A stretch of 64,000 bases of DNA. Source: JAAFHZ01 sp964247085 (lineage in GTDB: Bacteria; Cyanobacteriota; Cyanobacteriia; Cyanobacteriales; Chamaesiphonaceae). Within the stretch, counting starts at the first letter, position 1. Every line of letters starts with the position of its first letter. Shown in pieces: positions 27,778 through 37,251 of this stretch. The stretch lies in the NCBI GenBank assembly GCA_964247085.1, contig CAXTSX010000014.1, positions 14,626 to 78,625 on the forward strand, written 5' to 3'. A model generated the notes under the pieces. The model was not told the origin of the DNA, did not search any database, and saw only the letters and a program-made list of their open reading frames with translations. A program made the translations under genes and the position numbers.

Positions 27778-28950
27778 ATGACCATGCATCTAGAAGAAAG
27801 TTTTTTTCACCCAATTTTCAACATTCCCGTGGCACTTTATCGGTTTGAGATTACCGTTGATGGTACTCATCGACTGCAGTATGTCAGCGACAGGTTTTTT
27901 GAGTTGTTTGAAATTCCAGCAACCACTGCCTTATCGGACGTGGCTAGTTTGTTTGATCGCATCTTGCTAGAAGATCGGCCAGGATTTTATCGATCGAGAG
28001 CAGATTTTATGGCCATGGAACAACATTGGAATTGGGAAGGACGATGGATTCTACCTTCCGGGAAAATTGAGTGGATGCGAGCCGAATCTAGGCAGACTTA
28101 TTTGCCGGACGGCTTGATAGTTTGGGATGGTATTTTAATAAATATTAGCGATCGCAAACAGGTTGAAGAAAGACTCTATTTGACTAACCAAGAATTGATT
28201 GAAGCAACCCATCGTAAAGATGATTTTATCGCTCGCATCAGTCATGAAGTTAGGACTCCTCTAAATACGATTTTGGGGATGTCCGATATCTTGAAAGAAG
28301 GAATTTTTGGTGTTCTTGATCAAAAGCAACTCGAATCACTACTGACGATCGATCGGAGTGGAGAGCAATTGTTATCACTCATGAATGATATTCTCGATAT
28401 CTCTAATATTTCCCAAGGAAAATTAAATCTAAATCTTACTACTGTAGCTATTTTACCAATGTGCCATTCCATTTTGACATTTTTCAAACAACAGGCACTT
28501 GATAAACAAATTCAGTTAGACCTTCAGGCACCACTAGGCATTGGAAACATTAAAGTTGATGAACGGCGGATGCAGCAGATATTAACAGAACTACTAAGTA
28601 ATTCGGTGAAGTTTACACCTACTGGCGGTTCTATTATACTCAGTGTAACTCGCCGAGATCCGGACGATGACACTGATGGCTGGATTGATTTTGCCATTAC
28701 CGATACGGGGATTGGAATTTCTGCGGGTGACCTTGCTACGATCTTTCAGCCCTTCGTCCAAATCGATCGTAAGTTAAATCGCCAATACGTTGGTGCGGGC
28801 TTAGGGTTATCACTAGCCCAACAACTAGTAGAACTCCATGGAGGTAGAATCATCCTCCAGAGTGAAATGGGTTGTGGTAGTTGTTTTACAGTTCGTTTAC
28901 CAGAAGTGTGCTGGACTAGCGATCGAGAATTTGTACCGTTCGATCAATAA
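27778..28950 (+). CDS. PAS-domain sensor histidine kinase
   Basis: This 390-residue protein has an N-terminal PAS domain (~10-125, ending in INISDRKQVEERL), HisKA with the phospho-His in RISHEVRTPLN (H156), and HATPase motifs SNSVKFTPTGG, DTGIGIS and GAGLGLSLAQQ. It has no membrane segments, so it is soluble. Its kinase part closely resembles that of the hybrid kinase upstream, from which it is separated by 12 bases, suggesting duplication and co-expression. It could phosphorylate the hybrid's receiver. Convergent with the minus-strand locus that follows. Confidence 0.9.
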   Translation: MTMHLEESFFHPIFNIPVALYRFEITVDGTHRLQYVSDRFFELFEIPATTALSDVASLFDRILLEDRPGFYRSRADFMAMEQHWNWEGRWILPSGKIEWMRAESRQTYLPDGLIVWDGILINISDRKQVEERLYLTNQELIEATHRKDDFIARISHEVRTPLNTILGMSDILKEGIFGVLDQKQLESLLTIDRSGEQLLSLMNDILDISNISQGKLNLNLTTVAILPMCHSILTFFKQQALDKQIQLDLQAPLGIGNIKVDERRMQQILTELLSNSVKFTPTGGSIILSVTRRDPDDDTDGWIDFAITDTGIGISAGDLATIFQPFVQIDRKLNRQYVGAGLGLSLAQQLVELHGGRIILQSEMGCGSCFTVRLPEVCWTSDREFVPFDQ

Positions 28951-28964
28951 ATTGTTCAATTAGA

Positions 28965-30539
28965 CTAATGGCCTCTTATGATATTTGCCATGATTTTTAA
29001 AAACCCAAACTGACCATTCATCAGACAGGCTGTTTTCACGCCACCCATCATCGCCCCTACAATACCTGGTGCAAATGTATCAGTTCCTGTTAGATATAAG
29101 TTTTTAATCGGTGTTTTCGCTGCAATCCAGGGTTGTTCTAACCGTTCGGGAACACAGGGAATTCCGTAAATTGAACCGCGATCACTAGCATTGAAATGTT
29201 CTACGGTGAGGGGTGTCGAGAGTTCGACATATTCAATTAGATCTTGGAACCCTGGGTAATGACTCTCGATAAATTGAATAATTAAATCGGTAATACGGGA
29301 TTTTAATGCGATGTAATCAGTTCCACGTTTACGCCAGGTTTTGTCTTGCCATGCTAGAAGATGATCGTAATTAGCTGCGGCAATAATTTCCGCTGTATGT
29401 CCCTGGGTTTCTGGATTTTTGAGCGACGGAAAGGAGAGATAACAAAATTGAGGTGCATGTTCCGGATCGACCTCGATCGATCGATCAGCTTCCTCATGGT
29501 CATAAGTACTATAAATCCAATGATTTTCCCCTGTAAAGCCGAGTTTTTCAGCACTCTCTTTTAGTCCCACATATAGAGTGAAAACAGGACCACCCTTTGG
29601 AAAATTCCGAATCGATTCACGATAAGGCAATGGCAGATCATCGGGAATCAGCTTTAAATAGGTGTTGAAAGCCCCTGCATCAGACACAATTATCGGTGCG
29701 TGATAGATTAGTTCTTGATCTGGGTTTGCCACATTCTGGACTTGTACCCCTGTTGCTACACCAGATTCAATCAGGATTTTAGTAACACGACGTTGAGTGA
29801 TCACCTGACCATCCGCTTGTTTGATCGTCGAAATCATAGCTGGAGCAATCGCTGAACCACCACCCACTGGATACCAACCACCTCCAAAATAATGAGTCAC
29901 CACCAGACTATGAATTCCAAAACAACTTCGGGATGGTGTTAAACCATAATCACCCCACTGAGAAGTTAATAGAGCTTTGAGCTGGACATCTTGAAAGTTG
30001 GTATCTAAGTAGTCTTGAGTAGTTTGAGATGCAAGTTTCCCAAAATGCAAAAACGATCGCTTCAGTAATGGTTGGATTAATATCGGAAATAGTTCTAACA
30101 GCGCATGAAGAATAAACCAGGTGGCGGCAGTCTGCACATCTCCAAAATATCGCTTAATCCCAACCGCCTCTAAGGGAAACTTGCCAATCAAATCGTCTTG
30201 ATATTTTTGGGGAAGAGAGTCAACTGCAAAAGAAAAATCCGGATAGACAAATTTATCAAACAGATGCGGCATTTTTTGCCATAGCAACCTACCATTGGTG
30301 AGATAGTCAAAGATCGATCGATAAGGACTGCCCTCACCCATTTCACCCACATAATGCAGACCCACATCCCAATGGAATTTACCCTTTCGCTCAAATCCGT
30401 GGGTAAATCCACCGGCAGTAAAATGTTGTTCTAATACTAAAACTCGTTTTTTTTGCTTGGCTAGAAGAGCTGCGACAGTCAATCCACCAATTCCCGATCC
30501 AATTACAATCGCATCAAATTTTTTCTGTTGATCAGTCAC
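28965..30539 (-). CDS. CrtISO/retinol-saturase-like FAD oxidoreductase 1
   Basis: This 524-residue flavoprotein has an N-terminal FAD Rossmann motif (IVIGSGIGGLTVAALLAK, residues ~11-28), then GGFTHGFERKGKFHWDVGLHY. The C-terminal FAD-contact segment is YLTGTDTFAPGIVGAMMGGV (~480-500). This is the carotenoid isomerase / all-trans-retinol 13,14-reductase group, whose members isomerise or saturate double bonds in polyenes. Two paralogues lie at 31804 and 33490. In this gene neighbourhood its substrate is more likely a polyketide/acyl polyene than a carotenoid; that is inference. It is the last gene of the minus-strand run. Confidence 0.82.
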   Translation of the reverse strand: MTDQQKKFDAIVIGSGIGGLTVAALLAKQKKRVLVLEQHFTAGGFTHGFERKGKFHWDVGLHYVGEMGEGSPYRSIFDYLTNGRLLWQKMPHLFDKFVYPDFSFAVDSLPQKYQDDLIGKFPLEAVGIKRYFGDVQTAATWFILHALLELFPILIQPLLKRSFLHFGKLASQTTQDYLDTNFQDVQLKALLTSQWGDYGLTPSRSCFGIHSLVVTHYFGGGWYPVGGGSAIAPAMISTIKQADGQVITQRRVTKILIESGVATGVQVQNVANPDQELIYHAPIIVSDAGAFNTYLKLIPDDLPLPYRESIRNFPKGGPVFTLYVGLKESAEKLGFTGENHWIYSTYDHEEADRSIEVDPEHAPQFCYLSFPSLKNPETQGHTAEIIAAANYDHLLAWQDKTWRKRGTDYIALKSRITDLIIQFIESHYPGFQDLIEYVELSTPLTVEHFNASDRGSIYGIPCVPERLEQPWIAAKTPIKNLYLTGTDTFAPGIVGAMMGGVKTACLMNGQFGFLKIMANIIRGH

Positions 30540-30574
30540 AATCTTTAACGTCTGTTACTAAAAAAACATGTTTT

Positions 30575-30688
30575 GGCGTTGCTGATTTATAGTACGAATA
30601 GCTCAATTAGTGAAAAATAGAAACCAGGTTTGAAAAAGCTTCTCAAATTTTTAACTCATTGGCTTTTACAACTAGATCCAGCAACGCT
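30575..30688. repeat. Possible MITE-like element with short inverted ends
   Basis: GCGTTGCTG (30576-30584) is the exact reverse complement of CAGCAACGC (30679-30687), framing about 114 bases of AT-rich sequence with no open frame. Ends of the form GGCGTTGCTGATT are common on cyanobacterial insertion sequences and their non-autonomous derivatives. No target duplication is obvious. It sits between two genes of the biosynthetic run. Confidence 0.4.
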
Positions 30689-30702
30689 CAGGTCTTTGGG
30701 CT

Positions 30703-31758
30703 CTAGTCTGCACCTGGTACTAGTAAGATTTTCCCTCCAGTCGCATTAGTCGCCGCCAATCTCAGTGCCTCCTGGATTGAACGTAGTGGCAATCGATCAC
30801 GAACTTCAGTCTTGACAGTAGTACTTAATAACCGCTGGGTCTTTTTCCCTAAGAATAATTGTTGCAGGATGTTCTTTTTATTTAACCAATGATTTAACCA
30901 GAATCCTTCAATGGTTGTCTCGCCAAACAGTAGATTATTGACGGTCACCCGACAGGATTGGCTAGCCAGTGAACCATAGACTACCACCCGACTACTCTGA
31001 GGCATCGCTTCAGCGAGCATCCCGGTCATTTCACCGGCAACCGCATCAAAAGCAATAGTGGCATTCAATCGATCGCAATCCGCCGCCAAGCGCTGTCCAA
31101 AATTCTCTTCACTACTGTTGATGACATCCTCAGCACCCAAGGACTGAAGTACTTCCGCTTGCTCAGCATTGCGAACAATATGCAAAGTGGCAATGCCTTT
31201 TTCTTTAGCCAAACGCAGAATCATCCGAGAGAGTTGGCTGACCCCAGCTGTAAGTACAATGGCTTGATGACGACCTTTCTGGGCAATTTCGGTCAAAGCA
31301 ATTGCTGTCCAAGGATTGACAAACATCGAAGCCGCTTGCTCATCCGAAACATCGTCGGAAACAGCAATAGAGCCATCAGCATCCAGTACTACATATTCCC
31401 CCCAGGTACCATCACCATTGGTCAAACCACTACAAGCCACTCGCCGACCAAGTAGTCGCTCCGACAAAAATCCTTTACCAGCGGCAACAACAGTCCCACT
31501 TCCTTCAATGCCAGGGACGATCGGCAACGATTTATGCACACCGTAAATTCCCTGCAAAAATAACAAATCAGAAGGATTGATCGGTGCAGCGGCCATCTGC
31601 ACGAGCACCTGTCCTGGTCCCGGTTGAGGGGTGGGACGTTCCACAACTTCGAGGACGGGACTTTCTCCATACTCATGGAGCAACACCGCTTGTGAAGTAG
31701 TGGGGATGGTGGTTTTTGGAATTACTTTGGTAGAGATATTTAATTTCATTAATGTCAT
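30703..31758 (-). CDS. MECR/ETR1-like enoyl-thioester reductase (MDR superfamily) 1
   Basis: This 351-residue medium-chain dehydrogenase/reductase lacks zinc ligands. It shows PINPSDLLFLQGIYG, matching the MECR/ETR1 active-site region, with the putative catalytic Tyr at Y72, then the cofactor-side segment VLTAGVSQLSRMILRLAKE. MECR/ETR1 enzymes reduce 2-enoyl thioesters with NADPH. Since the nearby PKS has a degenerate ER domain, trans-acting enoyl reduction is a good fit (as LovC does for LovB). A general quinone oxidoreductase is the alternative annotation. The start could be the ATG nine bases inside. Confidence 0.75.
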   Translation of the reverse strand: MTLMKLNISTKVIPKTTIPTTSQAVLLHEYGESPVLEVVERPTPQPGPGQVLVQMAAAPINPSDLLFLQGIYGVHKSLPIVPGIEGSGTVVAAGKGFLSERLLGRRVACSGLTNGDGTWGEYVVLDADGSIAVSDDVSDEQAASMFVNPWTAIALTEIAQKGRHQAIVLTAGVSQLSRMILRLAKEKGIATLHIVRNAEQAEVLQSLGAEDVINSSEENFGQRLAADCDRLNATIAFDAVAGEMTGMLAEAMPQSSRVVVYGSLASQSCRVTVNNLLFGETTIEGFWLNHWLNKKNILQQLFLGKKTQRLLSTTVKTEVRDRLPLRSIQEALRLAATNATGGKILLVPGAD

Positions 31759-31803
31759 GGATGCATTCCTGATTATTTAGGTAAACTATTACTAATTGAT
31801 CGA

Positions 31804-33411
31804 TTATTCATTAGATAGCTTGGACTGCTGAAATTTATGAAGCAATACTGCCTGAATAATTTTCAAAAATCCAAAGAGCCCATCTATAAACCCTGCCGTT
31901 TTCACACCACCCATCATTGCTCCAATTAGCCCTGCAAAGAATGCATCAGATCCAGTCAAATACAAGTTTTTAATTGGTGTTCTAGAACTGATCCAAGGCA
32001 GATCGAAACGTTCTGGAATACAAGGAATGCCATAGATGGCTCCATAATCGCTAGCTGCAAAGTGCTCTACAGTAAGTGGTGTAGCCAATTCAGTATACTC
32101 AACGATATCCCGAAAACCGGGATATCGTTGTTCCACATAATCCAGTAGTGAATCAGTAATTTCGGATTTGATCTTTTGATAATCAGCACCTCGCCGTCGC
32201 CAAGGTTGTTGTTTCCACTCTAAGAAGAAATCATATTCTCCCCCGGCTAAAAGTTCAGCTGTATGACCCTGTGCTAGGGGATCTTTGAGAGAAGGAAATG
32301 ATAGATAGGCAAATCTAGGTGTATCAAGGGCAGAAATTGGGGGCGCAAAAGCAATTTCCTCCTGATTGTAGGTATCAAAAAGCCAGTGATTTTCTCCCTT
32401 AAATCCAAGCTTGCGAGGACTTTCTTTGAATCCGATATACAAGGATAAAACATTTGCCCCCTTGGGAAAGGATTGAATTGACTCTCGATCTGGGAGGTGA
32501 TAACTATGCGGAATCAGCTTCATGTAAGTATTAAATGCTCCAGCATTTGATACTACGATCGGTGCATGGTAGATTTCAAAATCGGCATGAGCCGCATTTT
32601 GCACCTTCACTCCCACCGGCACTCCTTGTTCGAGCAAGATTTCGGTGACTCGGCGTTGAGTTATGACTTTACCACCAGCCTTTTCGATTCCGGGAATAAT
32701 GGTTTTAGCAATTTCCTGCCCCCCACCCACAGGATACCAAGCCCCTCTTATAAAATGATTGACAATCATCCCATGCATACCAAAACAGCTCATCGATGGG
32801 GGTAAACCATAATCTCCCCACTGAGAGGTTAATAGAGCTTTGAGTTGGACATTCTGAAAATTTTTGTCTAGATAGCACTGAGTAGTTTGTCGGGCAATCT
32901 GATCAAACTGGCGAAAAGTTTTTGTAACCAGGGACTGTAAAAACCGTGGGAAAATATCGATCAGTTCATTCGCAATAAACCAGAACGATGCTCTCTGGAC
33001 ATCTTTAAAATAGTGCATAATGGCTTTTTGTTCATCCGGAAATTGATGCACTAAATCAGCTTGATATCTTTGGGGATCGGAATAGACATCAAAAGTAAAC
33101 CCAGGATAGATAAATTTTTCAAAGGGATCGGGCAGTTTTTGCCATTTCAAATTACCACCGGATAGATAGTCTAAAATTGCTCGAAAAGGACTGCTTTCAC
33201 CCAATTCGCCAATATAATGTAATCCTACATCCCAATGAAATTTTCCTTTTCGATCGAAGCCATGAGTAAAACCGCCAGGGGTAAAATGCTGTTCTAGTAA
33301 TAGTACTCGTTTGTGTTGAATTTTAGACATCAAAGCGGCAACAGTTAAACCGCCAATACCAGATCCAATCACAATTGCATCGAATTTTTCTATTCTATCG
33401 GTAGCTACCAT
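31804..33411 (-). CDS. CrtISO/retinol-saturase-like FAD oxidoreductase 2
   Basis: This 535-residue paralogue of the flavoproteins at 28965 and 33490 carries IVIGSGIGGLTVAALMSK and GGFTHGFDRKGKFHWDVGLHY at the N-terminus and YLTGSDAFFAGLIGAMMGGV near the C-terminus. I start at the ATG at 33411, preceded by GGAGA, not the upstream in-frame start at 33468: the shorter form matches its paralogues. Three copies interleaved with enoyl reductases and a hydrolase suggest successive steps on one conjugated substrate. Confidence 0.82.
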   Translation of the reverse strand: MVATDRIEKFDAIVIGSGIGGLTVAALMSKIQHKRVLLLEQHFTPGGFTHGFDRKGKFHWDVGLHYIGELGESSPFRAILDYLSGGNLKWQKLPDPFEKFIYPGFTFDVYSDPQRYQADLVHQFPDEQKAIMHYFKDVQRASFWFIANELIDIFPRFLQSLVTKTFRQFDQIARQTTQCYLDKNFQNVQLKALLTSQWGDYGLPPSMSCFGMHGMIVNHFIRGAWYPVGGGQEIAKTIIPGIEKAGGKVITQRRVTEILLEQGVPVGVKVQNAAHADFEIYHAPIVVSNAGAFNTYMKLIPHSYHLPDRESIQSFPKGANVLSLYIGFKESPRKLGFKGENHWLFDTYNQEEIAFAPPISALDTPRFAYLSFPSLKDPLAQGHTAELLAGGEYDFFLEWKQQPWRRRGADYQKIKSEITDSLLDYVEQRYPGFRDIVEYTELATPLTVEHFAASDYGAIYGIPCIPERFDLPWISSRTPIKNLYLTGSDAFFAGLIGAMMGGVKTAGFIDGLFGFLKIIQAVLLHKFQQSKLSNE

Positions 33412-33489
33412 AGTTTCTCCTGAAAATAAATTGACATCAAAATGTATCAGTTCTGACGAATAATACATTCCGATATTTATTCTTGAAAT

Positions 33490-35070
33490 CTATTTGTGAA
33501 TCATCGCAGCCATCAATGTTAGAAAACCAAAATGACCATCTAAAAGACCGGCAGTTTTGACACCACCCATCATTGCACCCATAATGCCATTTGGAAAGGT
33601 ATCTACTCCTGTTAAATACAAATTTTTGATCGGTGTCCTGGCATTCGCCCAGGGAAGATCAAAGCGTTTGGGAGTACAAGGAATGCCGTAAATAGCACCT
33701 CGATTGCTAGCTCCAAAATGCTCAAAAGTGAGTGGAGTAGCTAGCTCAGTATATTCAATTAGATCTCGAAAACCAGGGTATTGATTTTCGACAAGGGTAA
33801 TGATCGAATCAGTAATTTGAGATTTCAGATTTTTGTATTCATCGCCACGTTTGCGCCAGGTGGTATGTTGCCATTGAGAGAAAAAATCATAATCGCCAGG
33901 GACGATGATTTCGGCAGTATGTCCTTTTGCTTCAGCATTTTTCAATGATGGAAAAGATAGATAGCAGAATTGGGGTAAGTTATCAGCATCAATCGGAGCA
34001 GCATCGACGATTTCATTATGATAGTAGGTATTGTGAATCCAGTGATTTTCACCATTAAACCCTAATTTTTCAGGATTACTTTTCAATCCTAAATATAAAG
34101 TCAAGACACTAGTTCCCTTTTGAAAATCTTTAATTTCATCGCGAAAGGGTATCGGAAAATTAGGTGAAATAAGCTTGATATATGTATTAAAAGCCCCGAC
34201 ATTAGACACGATCTTCGGGGCATGATAAATTTCTGGTTCGGCACCAGAATCACTCAAATCTTGCACTTCTACACCAACAGCCACACCATTTTTAATAATG
34301 ATTTCAGTAACTCGCCGTTGGGTAATTACAATCCCCCCATTTTTTTCAATTGTCGGAACAATTGAATCCGAGATCTGCTTACCATCGCCAACGGGATGCC
34401 ATCCACCTTCTAGGAAATGAACGACAATACTACTGTGGGTACCAAAGGAACTTTGGCAAGGTGGTAAGCCATAATCCCCCCACTGGGAAACTAGCAAGGC
34501 TTTAAGTTGAATATCTTTGAAATTTTTATCTAAGTAGGATTGAGTGGTTTGTCTACCAATTTTTCCGAAGTATTTATAAATTTGTCTAAGCATCGGATGG
34601 AAGAAAACTGGAAATATCTCCAACATCGAATCGCCAATAAACCAAAATGCCGCTTTTTTAATATCTTTAAAGTATTGCCGAATTGCTTTTCGTTCGTGAG
34701 GGAATTTGCTAATTAAATCTGATTGGAATCTTTTGGCACCAGAATAGACATCAAAGGTGAAATCTGGATAAATAAATTTCTCAAATGGATCGGCCATTTT
34801 CTGCCATTTCAGTTGACCATTCGTAATGTAATCAAATACCGATCGTCCAGTACCACCGGCTTCCATCTCACCAATATAATGAACCCCTACATCCCAATGA
34901 AATTTGCCCTTACGATCGAATCCATGTGTAAACCCACCGACAGTAAAATGTTGTTCTAATACTAATACCCGTTTCCGATAGAACTTCGACAACAACGCTG
35001 CACAGGTCAATCCGCCAATCCCTGATCCGATTACGATTACATCGAATTTTTGCCGTCCACTATTTACCAT
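33490..35070 (-). CDS. CrtISO/retinol-saturase-like FAD oxidoreductase 3
   Basis: This flavoprotein of about 526 residues (531 if started at 35085) has IVIGSGIGGLTCAALLSK, GGFTHGFDRKGKFHWDVGVHY and YLTGVDTFPNGIMGAMMGGV, as in the other two copies. I prefer the inner ATG at 35070 (MVNSGRQKFDVIV), which follows AGGGGA and matches the paralogues' N-termini, though spacing is tight. All three copies keep the FAD motifs, so none looks like a pseudogene. Confidence 0.82.
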   Translation of the reverse strand: MVNSGRQKFDVIVIGSGIGGLTCAALLSKFYRKRVLVLEQHFTVGGFTHGFDRKGKFHWDVGVHYIGEMEAGGTGRSVFDYITNGQLKWQKMADPFEKFIYPDFTFDVYSGAKRFQSDLISKFPHERKAIRQYFKDIKKAAFWFIGDSMLEIFPVFFHPMLRQIYKYFGKIGRQTTQSYLDKNFKDIQLKALLVSQWGDYGLPPCQSSFGTHSSIVVHFLEGGWHPVGDGKQISDSIVPTIEKNGGIVITQRRVTEIIIKNGVAVGVEVQDLSDSGAEPEIYHAPKIVSNVGAFNTYIKLISPNFPIPFRDEIKDFQKGTSVLTLYLGLKSNPEKLGFNGENHWIHNTYYHNEIVDAAPIDADNLPQFCYLSFPSLKNAEAKGHTAEIIVPGDYDFFSQWQHTTWRKRGDEYKNLKSQITDSIITLVENQYPGFRDLIEYTELATPLTFEHFGASNRGAIYGIPCTPKRFDLPWANARTPIKNLYLTGVDTFPNGIMGAMMGGVKTAGLLDGHFGFLTLMAAMIHK

Positions 35071-35142
35071 TTTCCCCTGTGCCATCTAAGGCTGATATGC
35101 GATTGAATAAGTTAGATCCCTGATGGTAATAACATTGACAAA

Positions 35143-36237
35143 CTATTTATCCACTAATGGAATACGAGATTTCACTCGATACCACAAATAAGATAAGTCC
35201 GTTGATGATTCGCGCTGAATTTCCCCACGTTGATATAGATGATTTAAAAAACCATACATCTCTGCAATTGTCATATTTCGTTCATAGGGTTGTAGCTGAC
35301 GACGATAGACAGCCTCTAAACAATCGATCGCTGTGTGGGGTTTGCTCAAATATTCCAACAAGCGATCTAACGCTGCTGATTGATTAGCGATTAACTGTTG
35401 ACAGCGAGTTGGAATCCCCCGGAACGGAATATTGTGTCCTGGTAAACACACCATTTCATTGGTTGCTAATTTGGCAAACCTCCCGCAACTTTCTAGCCAT
35501 TCTGAGACCAAGTCAGCATCCGGCTCACTAGGATGGACGCTGAGATTAGAAGACATTCCCGGCAGAATTTGGTCGCCAGTAATTGCAAAGCCATCATCAG
35601 ACCACAAGGTGGCGTGTTCAGAGGCGTGTCCATTACCGATATGAATAGTCCAATTTCGATCGCCAATTTTTAGGACATCATCTTGACGAATGCGATCATA
35701 AGTTGCGGGTAGCGGTGTTACCAAGTGAGAAAAATTGCTGGGTTCCCGACGACTAAATGCAGCCAGTTCCATGCCTTTCATTCCGGCTTTTTGAACAAAC
35801 TGTAGTTCTTCCTCTCTGGGTAAATCATGATGGTCGATTTGTAACAACCGAGATTGTAGCCAGCAAGTGCGAGTAGTTTGGAAAATAACACCCCGATTGG
35901 CCAGCCAGCCCACCAAACCAATATGGTCAGGATGATAATGGGTACCAATTACCCGGGTTAGTGGTAACCGAGCCAGGGCACCTTGGGCAAAAGCTTTTTC
36001 TAAAGCCGCGCGACAAATGGGGGTGTTGCTGCCTGTATCTACTAGCGTCCAACCATCCTTGGACTCCAGCACATAGACGTTAATATGGTCGAGAGTTGAA
36101 GAAAGCGGCAATCTTAACCACCATAAACCTGGAGCAATTTCGATCGATTCTCCAGAACGAGGTGCAGATTCAAATAATGGCCTAATTATCTCTAATGGCT
36201 GAGACCGATCGGTAGCAGTTGATGTCATCACATTCAT
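35143..36237 (-). CDS. Metallo-beta-lactamase-fold hydrolase
   Basis: This 364-residue protein has the full metal-binding set: THYHPDH (HxHxDH, ~residues 100-106), GNGHASEH, TGDQILPG and CLPGHNIP. MBL-fold enzymes near PKS genes often act as thioesterases or lactonases; release or editing of the acyl chain is plausible here. Its ATG at 36237 overlaps the stop of the enoyl-reductase gene (TGATG), so translation is coupled; a TTG three bases earlier is the alternative start. Confidence 0.85.
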   Translation of the reverse strand: MNVMTSTATDRSQPLEIIRPLFESAPRSGESIEIAPGLWWLRLPLSSTLDHINVYVLESKDGWTLVDTGSNTPICRAALEKAFAQGALARLPLTRVIGTHYHPDHIGLVGWLANRGVIFQTTRTCWLQSRLLQIDHHDLPREEELQFVQKAGMKGMELAAFSRREPSNFSHLVTPLPATYDRIRQDDVLKIGDRNWTIHIGNGHASEHATLWSDDGFAITGDQILPGMSSNLSVHPSEPDADLVSEWLESCGRFAKLATNEMVCLPGHNIPFRGIPTRCQQLIANQSAALDRLLEYLSKPHTAIDCLEAVYRRQLQPYERNMTIAEMYGFLNHLYQRGEIQRESSTDLSYLWYRVKSRIPLVDK

Positions 36238-37244
36238 CAATTCACTCCGAGAGCGTTGGGGTTAGTACCAGTCATTACAATAACTTTTCCCTTACGTCCT
36301 CCTTGTTCGGCACGTCGCAAAGCTTGATTGATATCGGATATTGCAAAACAGGAATCGATATCAATTTTTAGTTTGCCACTGGCCACCATTTCGCCTAAAG
36401 TCTTGAATAATAAGGATCGATCAGCTTGAGACATACGATTGAGGATCTTTGATAGCCAAAATCCTTTGAGCGTAATCCCCCTGAAGATCGTCTGTTCGGG
36501 TTTGAGAGCACAGCTTTCGTTTGACAACATCCCATAATTAACAATCTGGCCGCCCTCACTCAGACATTCGGCTATTCTTTGGATGCCAGCACCGGCAACT
36601 GCATCCAAAGCCAAATGAATCGATTCGTTTCCCAGTGACGCTCTCACTCGGTCAGCTAGACCTTCACCGTCAAGTAATACGATGTCGCCACCTAAAGCTA
36701 GAACTTCTGACTCTATCTCGGCACGGTGGATAATGTTGACTGTTTTTAATCCTTGGGCTTTGGCAATTTGGATAATGCATTGACCAACACTAGAAAGTGG
36801 GGCAGTTTGAATGATCCAATCGCCTAGTTCGAGTTTAGTAAAGTTTTTGAGTAGTAGATAGGCAGTGGCCGGATTGACTTTTAGGAGGGAGAGTTGGGCG
36901 ACATCACCAGTAGAAGATACTTTATGAACAGTAGCGACAGGAACTTTGCGACGTTCTGCCCAGTTATTGTTGGCTAACAGTACGACTCGATCTCCCACTA
37001 CGAAATTCGTGACTGCGCTACCACATTCGGCGATACGTCCAACGGCTTCCATGCCGATGGTGGCGGGGAGTTTAGGCAGGGTACCATAGTTACCAGAAAG
37101 GATGGCTAGATCAGCAACATTGATCGGGAAGGCTTCGATATCAACAGCGACTTCCCAAGCAGAAGGAGAGCTGATATCGTGGATTTCGACGCATTTAGCA
37201 ACAAGGCTAGGTTGACCGAAGGTGTTGAATTGGATCTGCTTCAT
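36237..37244 (-). CDS. MECR/ETR1-like enoyl-thioester reductase (MDR superfamily) 2
   Basis: This 335-residue medium-chain reductase has no zinc ligands. PINVADLAILSGNYG holds the putative catalytic Tyr (Y53), and TAPLSSVGQCIIQIAKAQG is the cofactor-binding segment, closer to the MECR consensus than the copy at 30703. The open frame extends back to 37382 inside the oxoamine synthase gene; I start at 37244, where MKQIQFNTFG looks like a genuine N-terminus, 7 bases after that gene's stop. It is the better candidate for the trans-ER of the PKS. Confidence 0.8.
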   Translation of the reverse strand: MKQIQFNTFGQPSLVAKCVEIHDISSPSAWEVAVDIEAFPINVADLAILSGNYGTLPKLPATIGMEAVGRIAECGSAVTNFVVGDRVVLLANNNWAERRKVPVATVHKVSSTGDVAQLSLLKVNPATAYLLLKNFTKLELGDWIIQTAPLSSVGQCIIQIAKAQGLKTVNIIHRAEIESEVLALGGDIVLLDGEGLADRVRASLGNESIHLALDAVAGAGIQRIAECLSEGGQIVNYGMLSNESCALKPEQTIFRGITLKGFWLSKILNRMSQADRSLLFKTLGEMVASGKLKIDIDSCFAISDINQALRRAEQGGRKGKVIVMTGTNPNALGVN

Positions 37245-37251
37245 AAGTAAG

